This document shows positions 8,489 through 17,189 of a stretch of DNA of 64,000 nucleotides, in pieces (the stretch's first letter is position 1; each line of letters starts with the position of its first letter). The stretch is from the NCBI GenBank assembly GCA_964411665.1, contig CAYPMR010000001.1, forward strand, positions 62,001 to 126,000, in the 5' to 3' direction. Source of the stretch: CALFCE01 sp964411665 (GTDB lineage: Bacteria; Pseudomonadota; Gammaproteobacteria; Granulosicoccales; Granulosicoccaceae). The translations under genes were made by a program, and so were the position numbers. The notes under the pieces are model-generated. The model saw only the letters and a list, made by a program, of their open reading frames with translations, had not been told where the DNA came from and did no database searches.

Positions 8489-10921
8489 ATGACAGTTCCA
8501 AGCACATCAAAAATCATCATCATAGGCGGAGGCATTGTTGGCTGTTCGACGGCTTATCACCTTGCTCAGATGGGTCAGGAAGTTCTTTTACTGGAGAAGG
8601 CACAGTTAACATCGGGTTCAACCTGGCATGCGGCCGGGCTGGTTGGACAGTTGCGTTCAAACGCCAATATCACACAGCTATTGGGGTATTCCATTGAGCT
8701 TTACAACAAGCTCGCAACAGACACCGGTCTTGCAACCGGGTGGAAAATGAACGGTGGACTGCGACTAGCCTGTAATCAGGAACGCTGGACAGAAGTAAAA
8801 AGACAGGCAACCACTGCTCACAGTTTTGGCTTGGACATGCAGTTAATGTCTGGGCAGGAGGCACAGGACTTATGGCCACTGATGGATATTGGCGATGTCG
8901 TGGGTGCGGCCTTCCTGCCAACTGACGGACAGGCAAGCCCCTCTGACATAGCCCAGGCCCTGGCAAAAGGAGCCAGAGCTAAAGGCGCCAGGTTAATAGA
9001 AAATATGCCGGTGACCGACATCCTGACCGAGAAAGGCAGGCTAATTGGCGTACGTACGGCTGACGGCGATGTAACTTGCGAAAAGCTGGTGCTCTGTTGC
9101 GGTCAATGGACACGCGCACTGGCAAAAAAAATCGGCGTTACCGTACCACTGGTGTCGATAGAACATCAGTACATGATAACGGAACCCTTTGACGTGCCCT
9201 CCACTTTACCAACCCTGCGTGATCCCGATCGCCTGACTTACTATAAAGAAGAAGTCGGTGGTTTGGTCATGGGGGGTTATGAACCCAATGGTATTCCCTG
9301 GGCCGTTAACGGTATTCCGGATCCATTTGATTTCCAGCTTCTGGAATCTAACTTTGATCATTTTCAACAGCTGGTTGATCTTGCTCTGCCAAGAGTTCCA
9401 GCACTGGAGACCGCTGGCGTCAAAGCACTGTTCAACGGTCCCGAAAGTTTCACACCCGATGGTAATTTTATCCTCGGCGAAGCACCAGAGATGGCGAACG
9501 TCTTTGTTGGTGCCGGCTTCAATGCTTATGGAATTGCCGCCGGTGGTGGAGCTGGTATGGCGCTGGCCGAATGGGTCGCCAACAGAGCACCACCTTACGA
9601 TTTATGGCCGGTCGATATTCGCCGCTTTGGCCGACCTCACACAGATGAGGACTGGGTACGTGAACGGACGATGGAAGCATACGGAAAACACTACACCATG
9701 GCATGGCCATCTGAAGAGCACACCAGCGGCCGCCCGTGTCGCAGATCACCACTGTACAACGTGTTAAAGGACAGTGGTGCAGTGTTTGGCGAAAAGCTTG
9801 GCTGGGAACGTCCCAACTGGTTTGCTGAAGCAAGCGAGGAGGCACAGGACATCTATACCTTTGAGCGTCCTAACTGGCACGCAGCAGTCGCCCGCGAACA
9901 CACGGCGGCGCGTAAGGCTGCCGCGCTCTTTGATCAAACATCATTCGCCAAATTTATTCTCAAAGGTCCGGATGCGCAAGCCGCTTTGAACTGGATCGCT
10001 TCCAACCATGTGGATAGACCAGTGGGCTCAATCATCTACACACAGATGCTCAATGATCATGGCGGAATCGAATGTGATCTGACTTGTGTGCGTACCAAAG
10101 AAGATGAATATTACATCGTCACTGGTACGGGTTACGCAACTCATGACTTTGACTGGATATCGCGCAATATTCCAGATGATATGAATGCACAGCTTGTCGA
10201 TGTGACATCCTCGAACACCGTACTGTCCTTATTTGGTCCCAAGGCCCGTTTAATCCTGCAGGCATGCACTGGTGATGATGTAAGTCACGAGAACTTCACC
10301 TTCGCACAGGCGCGCACTATCGGCATTGCTGGTTGTCCGGTTCTGGCATTGCGCATTACCTATGTTGGCGAGCTCGGGTGGGAATTGCATTTGCCGGCAG
10401 AATACGCTTTAACAGTGTATGACGCGCTGCATGCAGCAGGCAGGGAGCATGGGATGCGCAATGCAGGATACAGAGCGATTGAAACGTTGCGACTTGAAAA
10501 AGGATACCGCGCCTGGAGTTCTGACATCGGTCCGGATCACACCCCTGATGAGGCGGGTCTTGGCTGGGCTGTAAAAATGAAATCAAATATTTCCTTCAAG
10601 GGTCGAGAAGCCGTGAAGTTACAACGCGAGCAGGGCGTGAAGAAAATTATGACGACATTTACCTGTGACGGTGATGTAATTTTATCTGGTCGAGAAACTA
10701 TCTACCGTAATGGCGAGGCCTGTGGTTGGTTGTCCTCTGCAGGCTACGGACATACTGTGGGAAAAAGCATAGGTATGGGCTATGTACGCAGCGACTCTTT
10801 GCTGACCAAAGAAGACGTTTTAGCTGCGGATTATGAACTGGAAGTCGCTTCCGAGCGGATCAGGGCAGAAGCGACGTTAGCGCCATTGATTGACCCACAA
10901 ATGAAAAAAATCAAGGTTTAA
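8489..10921 (+). CDS. Dimethylglycine/sarcosine dehydrogenase-like FAD and folate flavoprotein
   Basis: 810 residues, the full length of the family. An N-terminal DAO-type FAD domain starts with GGGIVGCS, contains TSGSTWHAAGL where His about 47 is the expected covalent FAD site, continues through an FAO-type middle domain and ends with aminomethyltransferase (GcvT) N and C domains after about residue 430. Members oxidise N-methyl groups and pass formaldehyde to tetrahydrofolate. ATG at 8489 follows the kinase gene by 7 bp. Context with a quaternary-amine importer supports dimethylglycine or sarcosine as substrate, but homologues acting on other N-methyl amines cannot be excluded. Confidence 0.88.
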   Translation: MTVPSTSKIIIIGGGIVGCSTAYHLAQMGQEVLLLEKAQLTSGSTWHAAGLVGQLRSNANITQLLGYSIELYNKLATDTGLATGWKMNGGLRLACNQERWTEVKRQATTAHSFGLDMQLMSGQEAQDLWPLMDIGDVVGAAFLPTDGQASPSDIAQALAKGARAKGARLIENMPVTDILTEKGRLIGVRTADGDVTCEKLVLCCGQWTRALAKKIGVTVPLVSIEHQYMITEPFDVPSTLPTLRDPDRLTYYKEEVGGLVMGGYEPNGIPWAVNGIPDPFDFQLLESNFDHFQQLVDLALPRVPALETAGVKALFNGPESFTPDGNFILGEAPEMANVFVGAGFNAYGIAAGGGAGMALAEWVANRAPPYDLWPVDIRRFGRPHTDEDWVRERTMEAYGKHYTMAWPSEEHTSGRPCRRSPLYNVLKDSGAVFGEKLGWERPNWFAEASEEAQDIYTFERPNWHAAVAREHTAARKAAALFDQTSFAKFILKGPDAQAALNWIASNHVDRPVGSIIYTQMLNDHGGIECDLTCVRTKEDEYYIVTGTGYATHDFDWISRNIPDDMNAQLVDVTSSNTVLSLFGPKARLILQACTGDDVSHENFTFAQARTIGIAGCPVLALRITYVGELGWELHLPAEYALTVYDALHAAGREHGMRNAGYRAIETLRLEKGYRAWSSDIGPDHTPDEAGLGWAVKMKSNISFKGREAVKLQREQGVKKIMTTFTCDGDVILSGRETIYRNGEACGWLSSAGYGHTVGKSIGMGYVRSDSLLTKEDVLAADYELEVASERIRAEATLAPLIDPQMKKIKV

Positions 10922-10964
10922 GGAAACTCTGATTTATTAAGCAAAGCAGTCATGTCGACGTATA

Positions 10965-11012
10965 CGTCGTAGACACTTATCGTCGTAGACACTTATCATC
11001 GTAGACACTTAT
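10965..11012 (+). repeat. Three tandem 16-bp repeats
   Basis: CGTCGTAGACACTTAT occurs at 10965-10980 and 10981-10996, then with one change (CATCG...) at 10997-11012. It lies in the gap between the dehydrogenase and glutamine-synthetase-like genes and continues almost directly into a second array. Confidence 0.95.
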
Positions 11013-11013
11013 A

Positions 11014-11063
11014 TTTCTATTGAATATCGGTTTCCATTGAATATCGGTTTCTATTGAATATCG
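11014..11063 (+). repeat. Three tandem 17-bp repeats
   Basis: TTTCTATTGAATATCGG is at 11014-11030, a one-base variant at 11031-11047, and a third copy at 11048-11063 (last base missing). The array ends next to the ribosome site of the following gene, so copy number could alter leader length. Confidence 0.95.
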
Positions 11064-11073
11064 CGGGAGAGCA

Positions 11074-12507
11074 ATGTGTCCTTTGCCCGCCGGCCTCAAT
11101 ATCAACCGCAAGTCAATCCATCTGATTATCAGTCCTATGAATATGAAAAATCAACTCACTTACGAGTCTTTGAAATCTCTTGTAGATAAAAGCGAAATTG
11201 ATACCGTACTTGTGTGTTTTATTGACATGCAGGGTCGGCTCATGGGCAAACGATTTCATGCCAATATGTTCATTGAATCAGGATACGAAGAAACACATTG
11301 CTGCAACTATCTTCTGGCAACAGATTTAGAAATGGGTACTCCCGAGGGCTATGCGTCGAGCAGTTGGAGTGCCGGCTATGGTGACTATGTTTTAAAACCC
11401 GACCTGGAATCCCTTCGTCCAGTACCCTGGCTAGAAGGTACGGCCATGGTGCTGTGCGATGTGCTTGATCATAAAACACATGAGCCAGTAGAACACTCCC
11501 CCCGACAAATGCTTAAAAAACAGATTGAGCGCCTGGCTGAGTTGGGTTTTACAGCAACAATGGCAACAGAACTTGAATTCTTTTTGTTCGCTGACAGCAC
11601 GGATGCATACGCAGCAAAGGGGTTCAGTAGTCTGAAACCGATAAGCGCATACAACGAAGACTATCATATCCTTCAGACAACCAAGGAAGAACACATAATG
11701 CGTCCGCTGCGAAATCATTTGTACGCGATGGGTATACCTGTAGAAGGCACGAAAGGAGAAGCAGAGGCGGGACAGGAAGAGCTTAATATTCGCTATGCGG
11801 ATTCACTGGCCTGCGCCGATCATCACAGCATCGCTAAACATGCGGTTAAGGAAATTGCCTGGCAACAGGGGCATGCAGTAACGTTTATGTCTAAATGGAA
11901 TATGCAACGCGTTGGCAGTTCGTCGCACGTGCACCAGAGTTTATGGAAGAACGATGAACCTGCCTTTTTCGATCCCGACGATACGTTGGGCATGTCACAA
12001 ACGATGCGCAGCTATATGGCAGGGCTAATCAAATATGCAGCTGATTACACGGTTTTTATGGCGCCCTATATCAATAGTTACAAGCGCTTTGCCAAGGGTA
12101 CATTTGCACCAACCAAACTCGTTTGGGCCGTAGACAACAGGACTGCTGCTTTTAGACTCTGCGGTGAAAACTCAAAAAGTATTCGTATAGAATGCCGTGT
12201 ACCAGGTGCTGACATGAATCCCTATCTGGTGCAATCTGCCATGATTGCTGCAGGCATAAAAGGGATCACAGATCGACTGGAATGCCCGGAGCCTTATGTT
12301 GGCGATGTTTATGATGCTCGAGATCAACCCGACATTCCGCGTAACCTTCAAGACGCACTGAACGCATTAGGGGCTTCCAGTATGCTTCGTGAAGCCATGG
12401 GTGATAACGTCGTTGACCACTACAAGCGCTGCGCAGAAATTGAAATAGAAGAGTTTGAAAAGGTAGTCACTGATTGGGAGCTTCGTCGGGGATTTGAAAG
12501 AGCATGA
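11074..12507 (+). CDS. Glutamine-synthetase-family ligase (type III/PuuA-like), substrate unknown
   Basis: 477 residues with the glutamine synthetase fold. N-terminal beta-grasp part carries FIDMQGRLMGKRF; catalytic part carries ATELEFFLF (metal-binding Glu), EAGQEELNIRYADSL, HVHQSLW and SIRIECRVPGADMNPYL. This is the pattern of gamma-glutamyl-amine ligases and related ligases rather than classic GlnA. The GTG-free ATG at 11074 has GGGAGA 3 bases upstream; ATGs at 11137 and 11143 are conserved-looking alternatives without a ribosome site. Downstream of an N-methyl dehydrogenase it could ligate glutamate to a methylamine-type product, as GmaS does, or recapture ammonia; this is inference. Confidence 0.83.
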   Translation: MCPLPAGLNINRKSIHLIISPMNMKNQLTYESLKSLVDKSEIDTVLVCFIDMQGRLMGKRFHANMFIESGYEETHCCNYLLATDLEMGTPEGYASSSWSAGYGDYVLKPDLESLRPVPWLEGTAMVLCDVLDHKTHEPVEHSPRQMLKKQIERLAELGFTATMATELEFFLFADSTDAYAAKGFSSLKPISAYNEDYHILQTTKEEHIMRPLRNHLYAMGIPVEGTKGEAEAGQEELNIRYADSLACADHHSIAKHAVKEIAWQQGHAVTFMSKWNMQRVGSSSHVHQSLWKNDEPAFFDPDDTLGMSQTMRSYMAGLIKYAADYTVFMAPYINSYKRFAKGTFAPTKLVWAVDNRTAAFRLCGENSKSIRIECRVPGADMNPYLVQSAMIAAGIKGITDRLECPEPYVGDVYDARDQPDIPRNLQDALNALGASSMLREAMGDNVVDHYKRCAEIEIEEFEKVVTDWELRRGFERA

Positions 12508-12541
12508 CAAAGACATAACGACGTATTTCGTGCATCGATCG

Positions 12542-12567
12542 TTGAGTTGACACATTGAGTTAACACA
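12542..12567 (+). repeat. Two tandem 13-bp repeats
   Basis: TTGAGTTGACACA (12542-12554) is followed at once by TTGAGTTAACACA (12555-12567), 12 of 13 bases equal, in the gap between convergent genes. Confidence 0.9.
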
Positions 12568-12614
12568 GACAGCAAATGAACATGCCTCTGCAGCCCGATT
12601 GAACGCAATCCAGA

Positions 12615-13157
12615 TTAAAAAGTTTCGTCTACCCTTTTATAACTGACGCGCGTCGAGCAACCTGCATTGGCAAACTCAGCTATACCGAAAGTGAAGCTAC
12701 CCTGTCGGGGTTCGCGTAAAAGATCTCCCTGCAGTATCAAGGTGACGCGACCATCGGTCAGTGATTCGCCGGATGATAAAGAGTTCGACATACGTAATTC
12801 GGTTGGCACTTCCAATCTGAATCGACCGCTATTACTTATGTAGGCTGAGTACAAGGTGTCGTTGATGCGGGTTTCGACCCGACCGGCGCTGACGTTTATC
12901 GGTATGGATTGCTCGAAGGATTGACAGTTAATGCGCCATCGCTGCACAACCTGAGGACTGGCTGTCTCCATCATATCAGCCTTCCAGACACCGTCAAACC
13001 GTCCACTGTTGTCTGCGAATTCTTTGGAAATATTTCGTCTGACATCGTTAGAACATCCGACCAGCAGGCAACAGCAAAACAACACTGTAGTCACCATGAC
13101 GCGCAGCGCACAGCAAGCTTGGGGAAAGCCCACGGTTTTTGTAGTTTTAACCAACAT
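12615..13157 (-). CDS. Putative lipoprotein of unknown function
   Basis: 180 residues from the ATG at 13157. A basic, then hydrophobic N-terminus ends in the lipobox LLVGC, so export and lipidation at the Cys are expected. The mature part is a small beta-rich domain with no motif I recognise, and Cys residues near RINCQS and NAGCSTRV that may form a disulfide. A longer start at 13199 and a shorter one at 13097 are possible. It stands alone, convergent with the ligase gene. Function unknown. Confidence 0.7.
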   Translation of the reverse strand: MLVKTTKTVGFPQACCALRVMVTTVLFCCCLLVGCSNDVRRNISKEFADNSGRFDGVWKADMMETASPQVVQRWRINCQSFEQSIPINVSAGRVETRINDTLYSAYISNSGRFRLEVPTELRMSNSLSSGESLTDGRVTLILQGDLLREPRQGSFTFGIAEFANAGCSTRVSYKRVDETF

Positions 13158-13465
13158 CCTGCGAGATATGTATAACGTGTTGTCAGAAAATAGTTGCAAG
13201 ATTTATACTACCAGCGACTGTTTGGCATGTAGGATTGCTTCACTACCCTTCTTCCGCCGTAAACACGTGCCGTGCGAAGGATACAGGAGACTGCTGGCTT
13301 ATTGTTCAACAATTTGGTAATCCTGTTTGCTTCGAAGCAACAGCCCATATAGCCTTATTTTATCCTGAGATAAGAACGATAGACTGCCAAATCAAGCCTG
13401 AAAGTCGCTTCTGACACAGTGTTCCAAGGTTCATTGGTTATCAGAATGCTTATTCCACCAGTCGG
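13158..13465. other. Intergenic region without recognised gene
   Basis: About 300 bp between divergent genes. I see no convincing small ORF; promoters for both flanking genes presumably lie here. The palindrome at 13466 borders it. Confidence 0.4.
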
Positions 13466-13512
13466 GGAGCCTGCGTGGCAGAAGCTACGGCGACTTCTAC
13501 CGCGCAGGCTCC
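13466..13512. repeat. REP-like palindrome with 19-bp arms
   Basis: GGAGCCTGCGTGGCAGAAG (13466-13484) pairs with 13494-13512 with two mismatches around a 9-nt loop. A half-copy is at 3330-3351. No U-run follows, so a dispersed palindromic element is more likely than a terminator. It lies 34 bp upstream of the next start codon. Confidence 0.7.
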
Positions 13513-13546
13513 AGTGTATTGATTCGGCGCTCAAAAAGGACTCGCC

Positions 13547-14518
13547 ATGCCCAAATTCAATGTTCAACAGGCTATTGAGATAAATGCCCCGCTCCCGCAG
13601 ATCCGTTCGATTTTGAGCGATTTTCGTCAATGGCCAACATGGTCTCCCTGGCTATGCGCCGAGCCAGACTGCACTCTCACTTACACAGGCTCTGCTAACT
13701 CGCAAGGTCACGGATACACATGGCAAGGAGACGTGGTTGGCTCAGGTAATATGCAGCTGACTAAACTCTCCGACACTGCACTGGATATGGGTCTGACATT
13801 CCTCAAACCCTGGAAGTCCGTAGCTGATGTCAGCTTCGAGCTTGAAAGTCTAGATTCGAAAAATACCCGGGTGCACTGGCTTATGCAGAGTAAGCTCCCG
13901 TTCTTCATGTTCTTTATGACTTCAACATTCAGTGCGATGATCGGTGCTGATTATCGACGCGGTCTAATGATGCTAAAAGAATATGCAGAGACAGGTTCGG
14001 TTGCTTCCTGCAATACCTTTGATGGTGTAGTCAGTATTGATCGGGCAAACTATGCGGGTATTTCTGGCAGTGCTGCCATTACTGAAGTTGGATCAGCAAT
14101 ACAAAATACGATGTATTCTTTGGAGAGCCAGGAGGTCGCGAAGTCTGCACTCGACAAACCTCAATACCTGACCGTCTATAACAAGGTGAATATAAAATTA
14201 CAGCAATGCACATTCACCAGCGCTGTTATCGTGGATGAAAATTCCAATCTTGAAAATCAGACACAGGATCAGACCAGCAACCAAAATCATCAAGTCAAAC
14301 TAACCACCGGTACGATTCAATCCGCACAAGCCTTCAAAGTCACTCATACTGGATCTTATGAAAACCTGGGTAACGCATGGTCGAGTGCAATGGCGCATGT
14401 CAGAGCGCGTAAACTCAAGCAGGATAAAAATAATCCGCCATTCGAACGCTATATTAATGACCCGGCCTCAACACCTGCCGAACAGCTGATCACCGAAATT
14501 TTGATACCACTTAAATAA
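13547..14518 (+). CDS. SRPBCC domain fused to a GyrI/AraC-effector-like domain
   Basis: 323 residues in two ligand-binding domains. Residues 1-145 form a SRPBCC/polyketide-cyclase fold (start FNVQQAIEINAPLPQIRSIL, then WPTWSPW and a late HWLMQSKLPFFMFF). From about residue 165 a GyrI-like small-molecule-binding domain ends with FKVTHTGSYENLGNAWSSAM and PAEQLITEILIPL. No DNA-binding helix-turn-helix is present. The protein probably binds a hydrophobic or cationic ligand in the cytoplasm; its role is unknown. Monocistronic, convergent with the sulfurtransferase gene at a 19-bp gap. Confidence 0.75.
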   Translation: MPKFNVQQAIEINAPLPQIRSILSDFRQWPTWSPWLCAEPDCTLTYTGSANSQGHGYTWQGDVVGSGNMQLTKLSDTALDMGLTFLKPWKSVADVSFELESLDSKNTRVHWLMQSKLPFFMFFMTSTFSAMIGADYRRGLMMLKEYAETGSVASCNTFDGVVSIDRANYAGISGSAAITEVGSAIQNTMYSLESQEVAKSALDKPQYLTVYNKVNIKLQQCTFTSAVIVDENSNLENQTQDQTSNQNHQVKLTTGTIQSAQAFKVTHTGSYENLGNAWSSAMAHVRARKLKQDKNNPPFERYINDPASTPAEQLITEILIPLK

Positions 14519-14536
14519 GCGAGTCGGGTAAACGTA

Positions 14537-15502
14537 TCAATCACCAGTGGCGACAGGAAATTCTTCTCGCGAGCCCCACTCAGTCCACGATCCATCAAAA
14601 AGAGCGGCATCGGGAAAACCTGCCAGAGATAGCCCCAGACTCAGCACACAAGCTGTAATACCAGAGCCACAGCTGGTTATAATTGCTGAATCTTCAGTGA
14701 CACCCTGCTTCTCCAGCAGCTCCCGAATGACATCCGGGGATTTATACGTTTTATCTTCGTTTAAAAATGACGTATATGGCAGACTGTACGAGCCAGGTAT
14801 ATGCCCTGCCCTGAGTCCAGGCCTTGGCTCGGGACTCTCGCCCCTGAACCTGCCAGCACCACGAGCATCCAGAATGCGTGTTCCGTCAACTGAGGCCGAT
14901 ACCTTGGCAACCTCCTCAGCGCTTACCAGTAAGTCAGATCGTTCTGATTTTGCGGTGAAGCTACCCAACCCAGGCCGGGCATTACCACTGTAGACATCGC
15001 CTCCACTGTTTAACCAGGCAGGCAGCCCACCGTCGAGAACAGCAACACGACTATGTCCAAAGTATCGGAACATCCACCACACTCTTGCTGCTGAGAATAG
15101 CCCCAAACGATCATAAGCAATAACCGTGTGTTCATTGTTTACGCCCAGCTCTCGCATCGCAGATTCAAAATGTGCTGCAGAGGGAACGGTATTCGGCCAG
15201 TCTGAATCAACATCAGCGATGGTCACAACATCAAAAAAAAGTGAGCCTGCAATGTGCTCATCCTGCCATTCCTGTTGCGGGTCCCTTGATTTATCTGTCA
15301 GGTGATAAGTCGCATCAAACAATACAAAGCCAGCGTTATGCACACGTTGATGAACGTCATCATTGGTCAATGTGTTGTCTGATTGCCGATCTGCATTTAT
15401 CGTGGCAAATTGCCGCTTTAGCCACTCAGCAGACACTACACCAGGTAATGTTTCATCAGCATTTACAGTGTTAGTGGTGTTGTTGTCAGTATTCATCTTC
15501 AA
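14537..15502 (-). CDS. sseA: Sulfurtransferase, rhodanese / 3-mercaptopyruvate type
   Basis: 321 residues in two rhodanese domains. The first is non-catalytic (YDRLGLFSAARVWWMFRYFGH); the second has the active loop CGSGITA with nucleophilic Cys about 278, the loop type associated with 3-mercaptopyruvate rather than thiosulfate. LDARGAGRFRGE and RAGHIPGSYSLPY are also typical. It moves a sulfane sulfur to cyanide, thiols or proteins. It is the last gene of a six-gene minus-strand run, overlapping CoA-transferase B by 4 bp, an unusual place for this enzyme and a hint that a sulfur-containing compound may be handled by this operon. Confidence 0.88.
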   Translation of the reverse strand: MKMNTDNNTTNTVNADETLPGVVSAEWLKRQFATINADRQSDNTLTNDDVHQRVHNAGFVLFDATYHLTDKSRDPQQEWQDEHIAGSLFFDVVTIADVDSDWPNTVPSAAHFESAMRELGVNNEHTVIAYDRLGLFSAARVWWMFRYFGHSRVAVLDGGLPAWLNSGGDVYSGNARPGLGSFTAKSERSDLLVSAEEVAKVSASVDGTRILDARGAGRFRGESPEPRPGLRAGHIPGSYSLPYTSFLNEDKTYKSPDVIRELLEKQGVTEDSAIITSCGSGITACVLSLGLSLAGFPDAALFDGSWTEWGSREEFPVATGD

Positions 15503-16296
15503 GACTGCTCCTGTTTCCAGCGAGATACAAAACGCGGATAGGTTTGTTCAAGTTCAGGCAGTATGTCATCGCTCATTAATTGTTCCACCCGTGACAGAGC
15601 AATCTCTGGTGAGGTAACCAAATCTGCATAGTTCGGATCAACCTTGTAGCTAAATCCGGTATTGTCAGCGATGGATTGCAGCGATTGTTCCGGGTGCAAA
15701 GATGAGAGAACAAATCCACCAGCTGGCTCTTCGCTTTTTTGCTGCGCTGCCGCCGTGCTATCACTGGTCGCGCTATTTCCAAATCGCTGATAGGTAAATT
15801 CACAGCGATCAGTCATTAATATCACCGGTCCCCCGCGTCGCCAGACACCGTCGTTCAGTGGTCCCGCTGCGCTGATAAAGTCTACCTTGTTAACCAGAGC
15901 TGCAAGTGCGTGGTTCCAGCAAAAAAGAATCACTTTAGGTACATGATGATAAAGATAGGCCGAACCAAATGAACCGGCAAAGCGCTGGTCAAGAGCTGGG
16001 TAGTTACCTCGCCCCACCAGATTAATATTAGCTGCACCGTCTATCTGCACACCACTGAAGAAAAAATAATCAATCCGACCCTGAGCTGCGCAGTCGAATA
16101 ATTCACGTCCCCCATCGGTGAAATCTGATGTTGTCTCTGCACCAAGCAAGGATACGCGAATTGATGGATCGAGATGCCGCGCCAGCAGCGCTGCCGCCGC
16201 AGGCAGTGGTGAGGAAGCACCAACAGCAACATGCCTGGCATCCTGCAGATGATTTGCAAGGCGTTCAACCAGCAGCAGTATTAACAATCTGTCCAT
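15499..16296 (-). CDS. CoA-transferase, subunit B (glutaconate/IpdB type)
   Basis: 265-residue partner of the preceding subunit. The segment SGVQIDGAANINLVG followed by RFAGSFGSAYLY matches the beta subunit of family I CoA-transferases. Glu 54 (LLGAETT) sits where the catalytic Glu of GctB lies, though the usual E-x-G context is altered, so the enzyme may be active or diverged. The heterodimer would activate an acid by transfer of CoA from acetyl- or succinyl-CoA. Gap to subunit A is 2 bp; end overlaps the sulfurtransferase start. Confidence 0.83.
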   Translation of the reverse strand: MDRLLILLLVERLANHLQDARHVAVGASSPLPAAAALLARHLDPSIRVSLLGAETTSDFTDGGRELFDCAAQGRIDYFFFSGVQIDGAANINLVGRGNYPALDQRFAGSFGSAYLYHHVPKVILFCWNHALAALVNKVDFISAAGPLNDGVWRRGGPVILMTDRCEFTYQRFGNSATSDSTAAAQQKSEEPAGGFVLSSLHPEQSLQSIADNTGFSYKVDPNYADLVTSPEIALSRVEQLMSDDILPELEQTYPRFVSRWKQEQS

Positions 16297-16298
16297 TA

Positions 16299-17129
16299 CT
16301 AGCTGTCTTTGAGACTGGCAAGATACTCGTCAAAGGTGTCTTGTGCACGAGCGGCTTTTGCGTACCTTGATAATTCGGCTGTATCGGGCGAGTACTCTGA
16401 ATACAGACCCACCGGGTGAGCGCCATTTTCTATGACGCGAATCTCATCGATGTACAAGGACGGGATGGTTCCAGCTGCAGTTACCGGGTCATCAAGTAAA
16501 TTGTGCTCAACAACGCGCTCAACACTGACAAGACTTTTTATCGATGCATGAGCCATTAACATTAACTCGCGCCGTATGCCTATCCAGACATTGCCACTAG
16601 TATCAGCTGTGGGAGCATGAAACAACGCAATGTCCGGTTTGATCTGAGGCACTAGCAACAGCGGATCTTCAATGTCACCTTTTTTGTTACCGTTTTTGTT
16701 ATTAAACGGGTTATCGATAATTTTCCAATCATCACGATGCACAACCAGATCAGAACCGATAACACCGCGCAACGGCATAAAGGGAATGTTTTTTTCAGCT
16801 GCCTGCAACCCGGCATGTATAACAGGGCAGGTAGAGTCATGCATGGTGATCTGCCCGTCCACGACCGAACGCACAAAATTAGGCGCTTGCCCGTATTCAC
16901 CCAAAGTAACAGCCGCTGCATCAACAGATGCCACGCAATGTGCACCGATCAGTAAATCACCCTGAAGACCCAACTGAGGCACACCTACCAGGCGTAAATC
17001 AGAAACACCACGCTCAACCAATGCCATAACTACCGACATGGCACAACCAGAGTAATCCGGCGCCAATGCGACCAAAGAACCATTGGGTATTTGCGCAGCC
17101 AGCTCCTGCGCCGGGTTAAGGACCCTCAC
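16299..17129 (-). CDS. CoA-transferase, subunit A (glutaconate/IpdA type)
   Basis: 276 residues starting with GTG. Typical subunit A features are DLRLVGVPQLGLQGDLLIG, the FMPLRGVIGSDL region, and KPDIALFHAPTADTSGNVWI. It forms a complex with subunit B encoded 2 bp downstream. The gene begins 60 bp after the permease stop, so it is probably co-transcribed with the ProU-like importer. That layout suggests the imported compound, or its product after demethylation, is a carboxylate (or similar acid) that must be CoA-activated; crotonobetaine, butyrobetaine or DMSP-type acids would fit but none is shown. Confidence 0.83.
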   Translation of the reverse strand: MRVLNPAQELAAQIPNGSLVALAPDYSGCAMSVVMALVERGVSDLRLVGVPQLGLQGDLLIGAHCVASVDAAAVTLGEYGQAPNFVRSVVDGQITMHDSTCPVIHAGLQAAEKNIPFMPLRGVIGSDLVVHRDDWKIIDNPFNNKNGNKKGDIEDPLLLVPQIKPDIALFHAPTADTSGNVWIGIRRELMLMAHASIKSLVSVERVVEHNLLDDPVTAAGTIPSLYIDEIRVIENGAHPVGLYSEYSPDTAELSRYAKAARAQDTFDEYLASLKDS

Positions 17130-17189
17130 AGCAAGTGCCCCAACATTGATCAGCTAAAGACAGACACGCTGGGAGGTTACTAAACACCA

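Noticed and set aside
3561..12507. A complete TMAO degradation cluster (Tmo importer, Tdm, GmaS)
   Set aside because: No TMAO demethylase (DUF1989 plus GcvT) or TMA monooxygenase is present; only the importer layout is similar.
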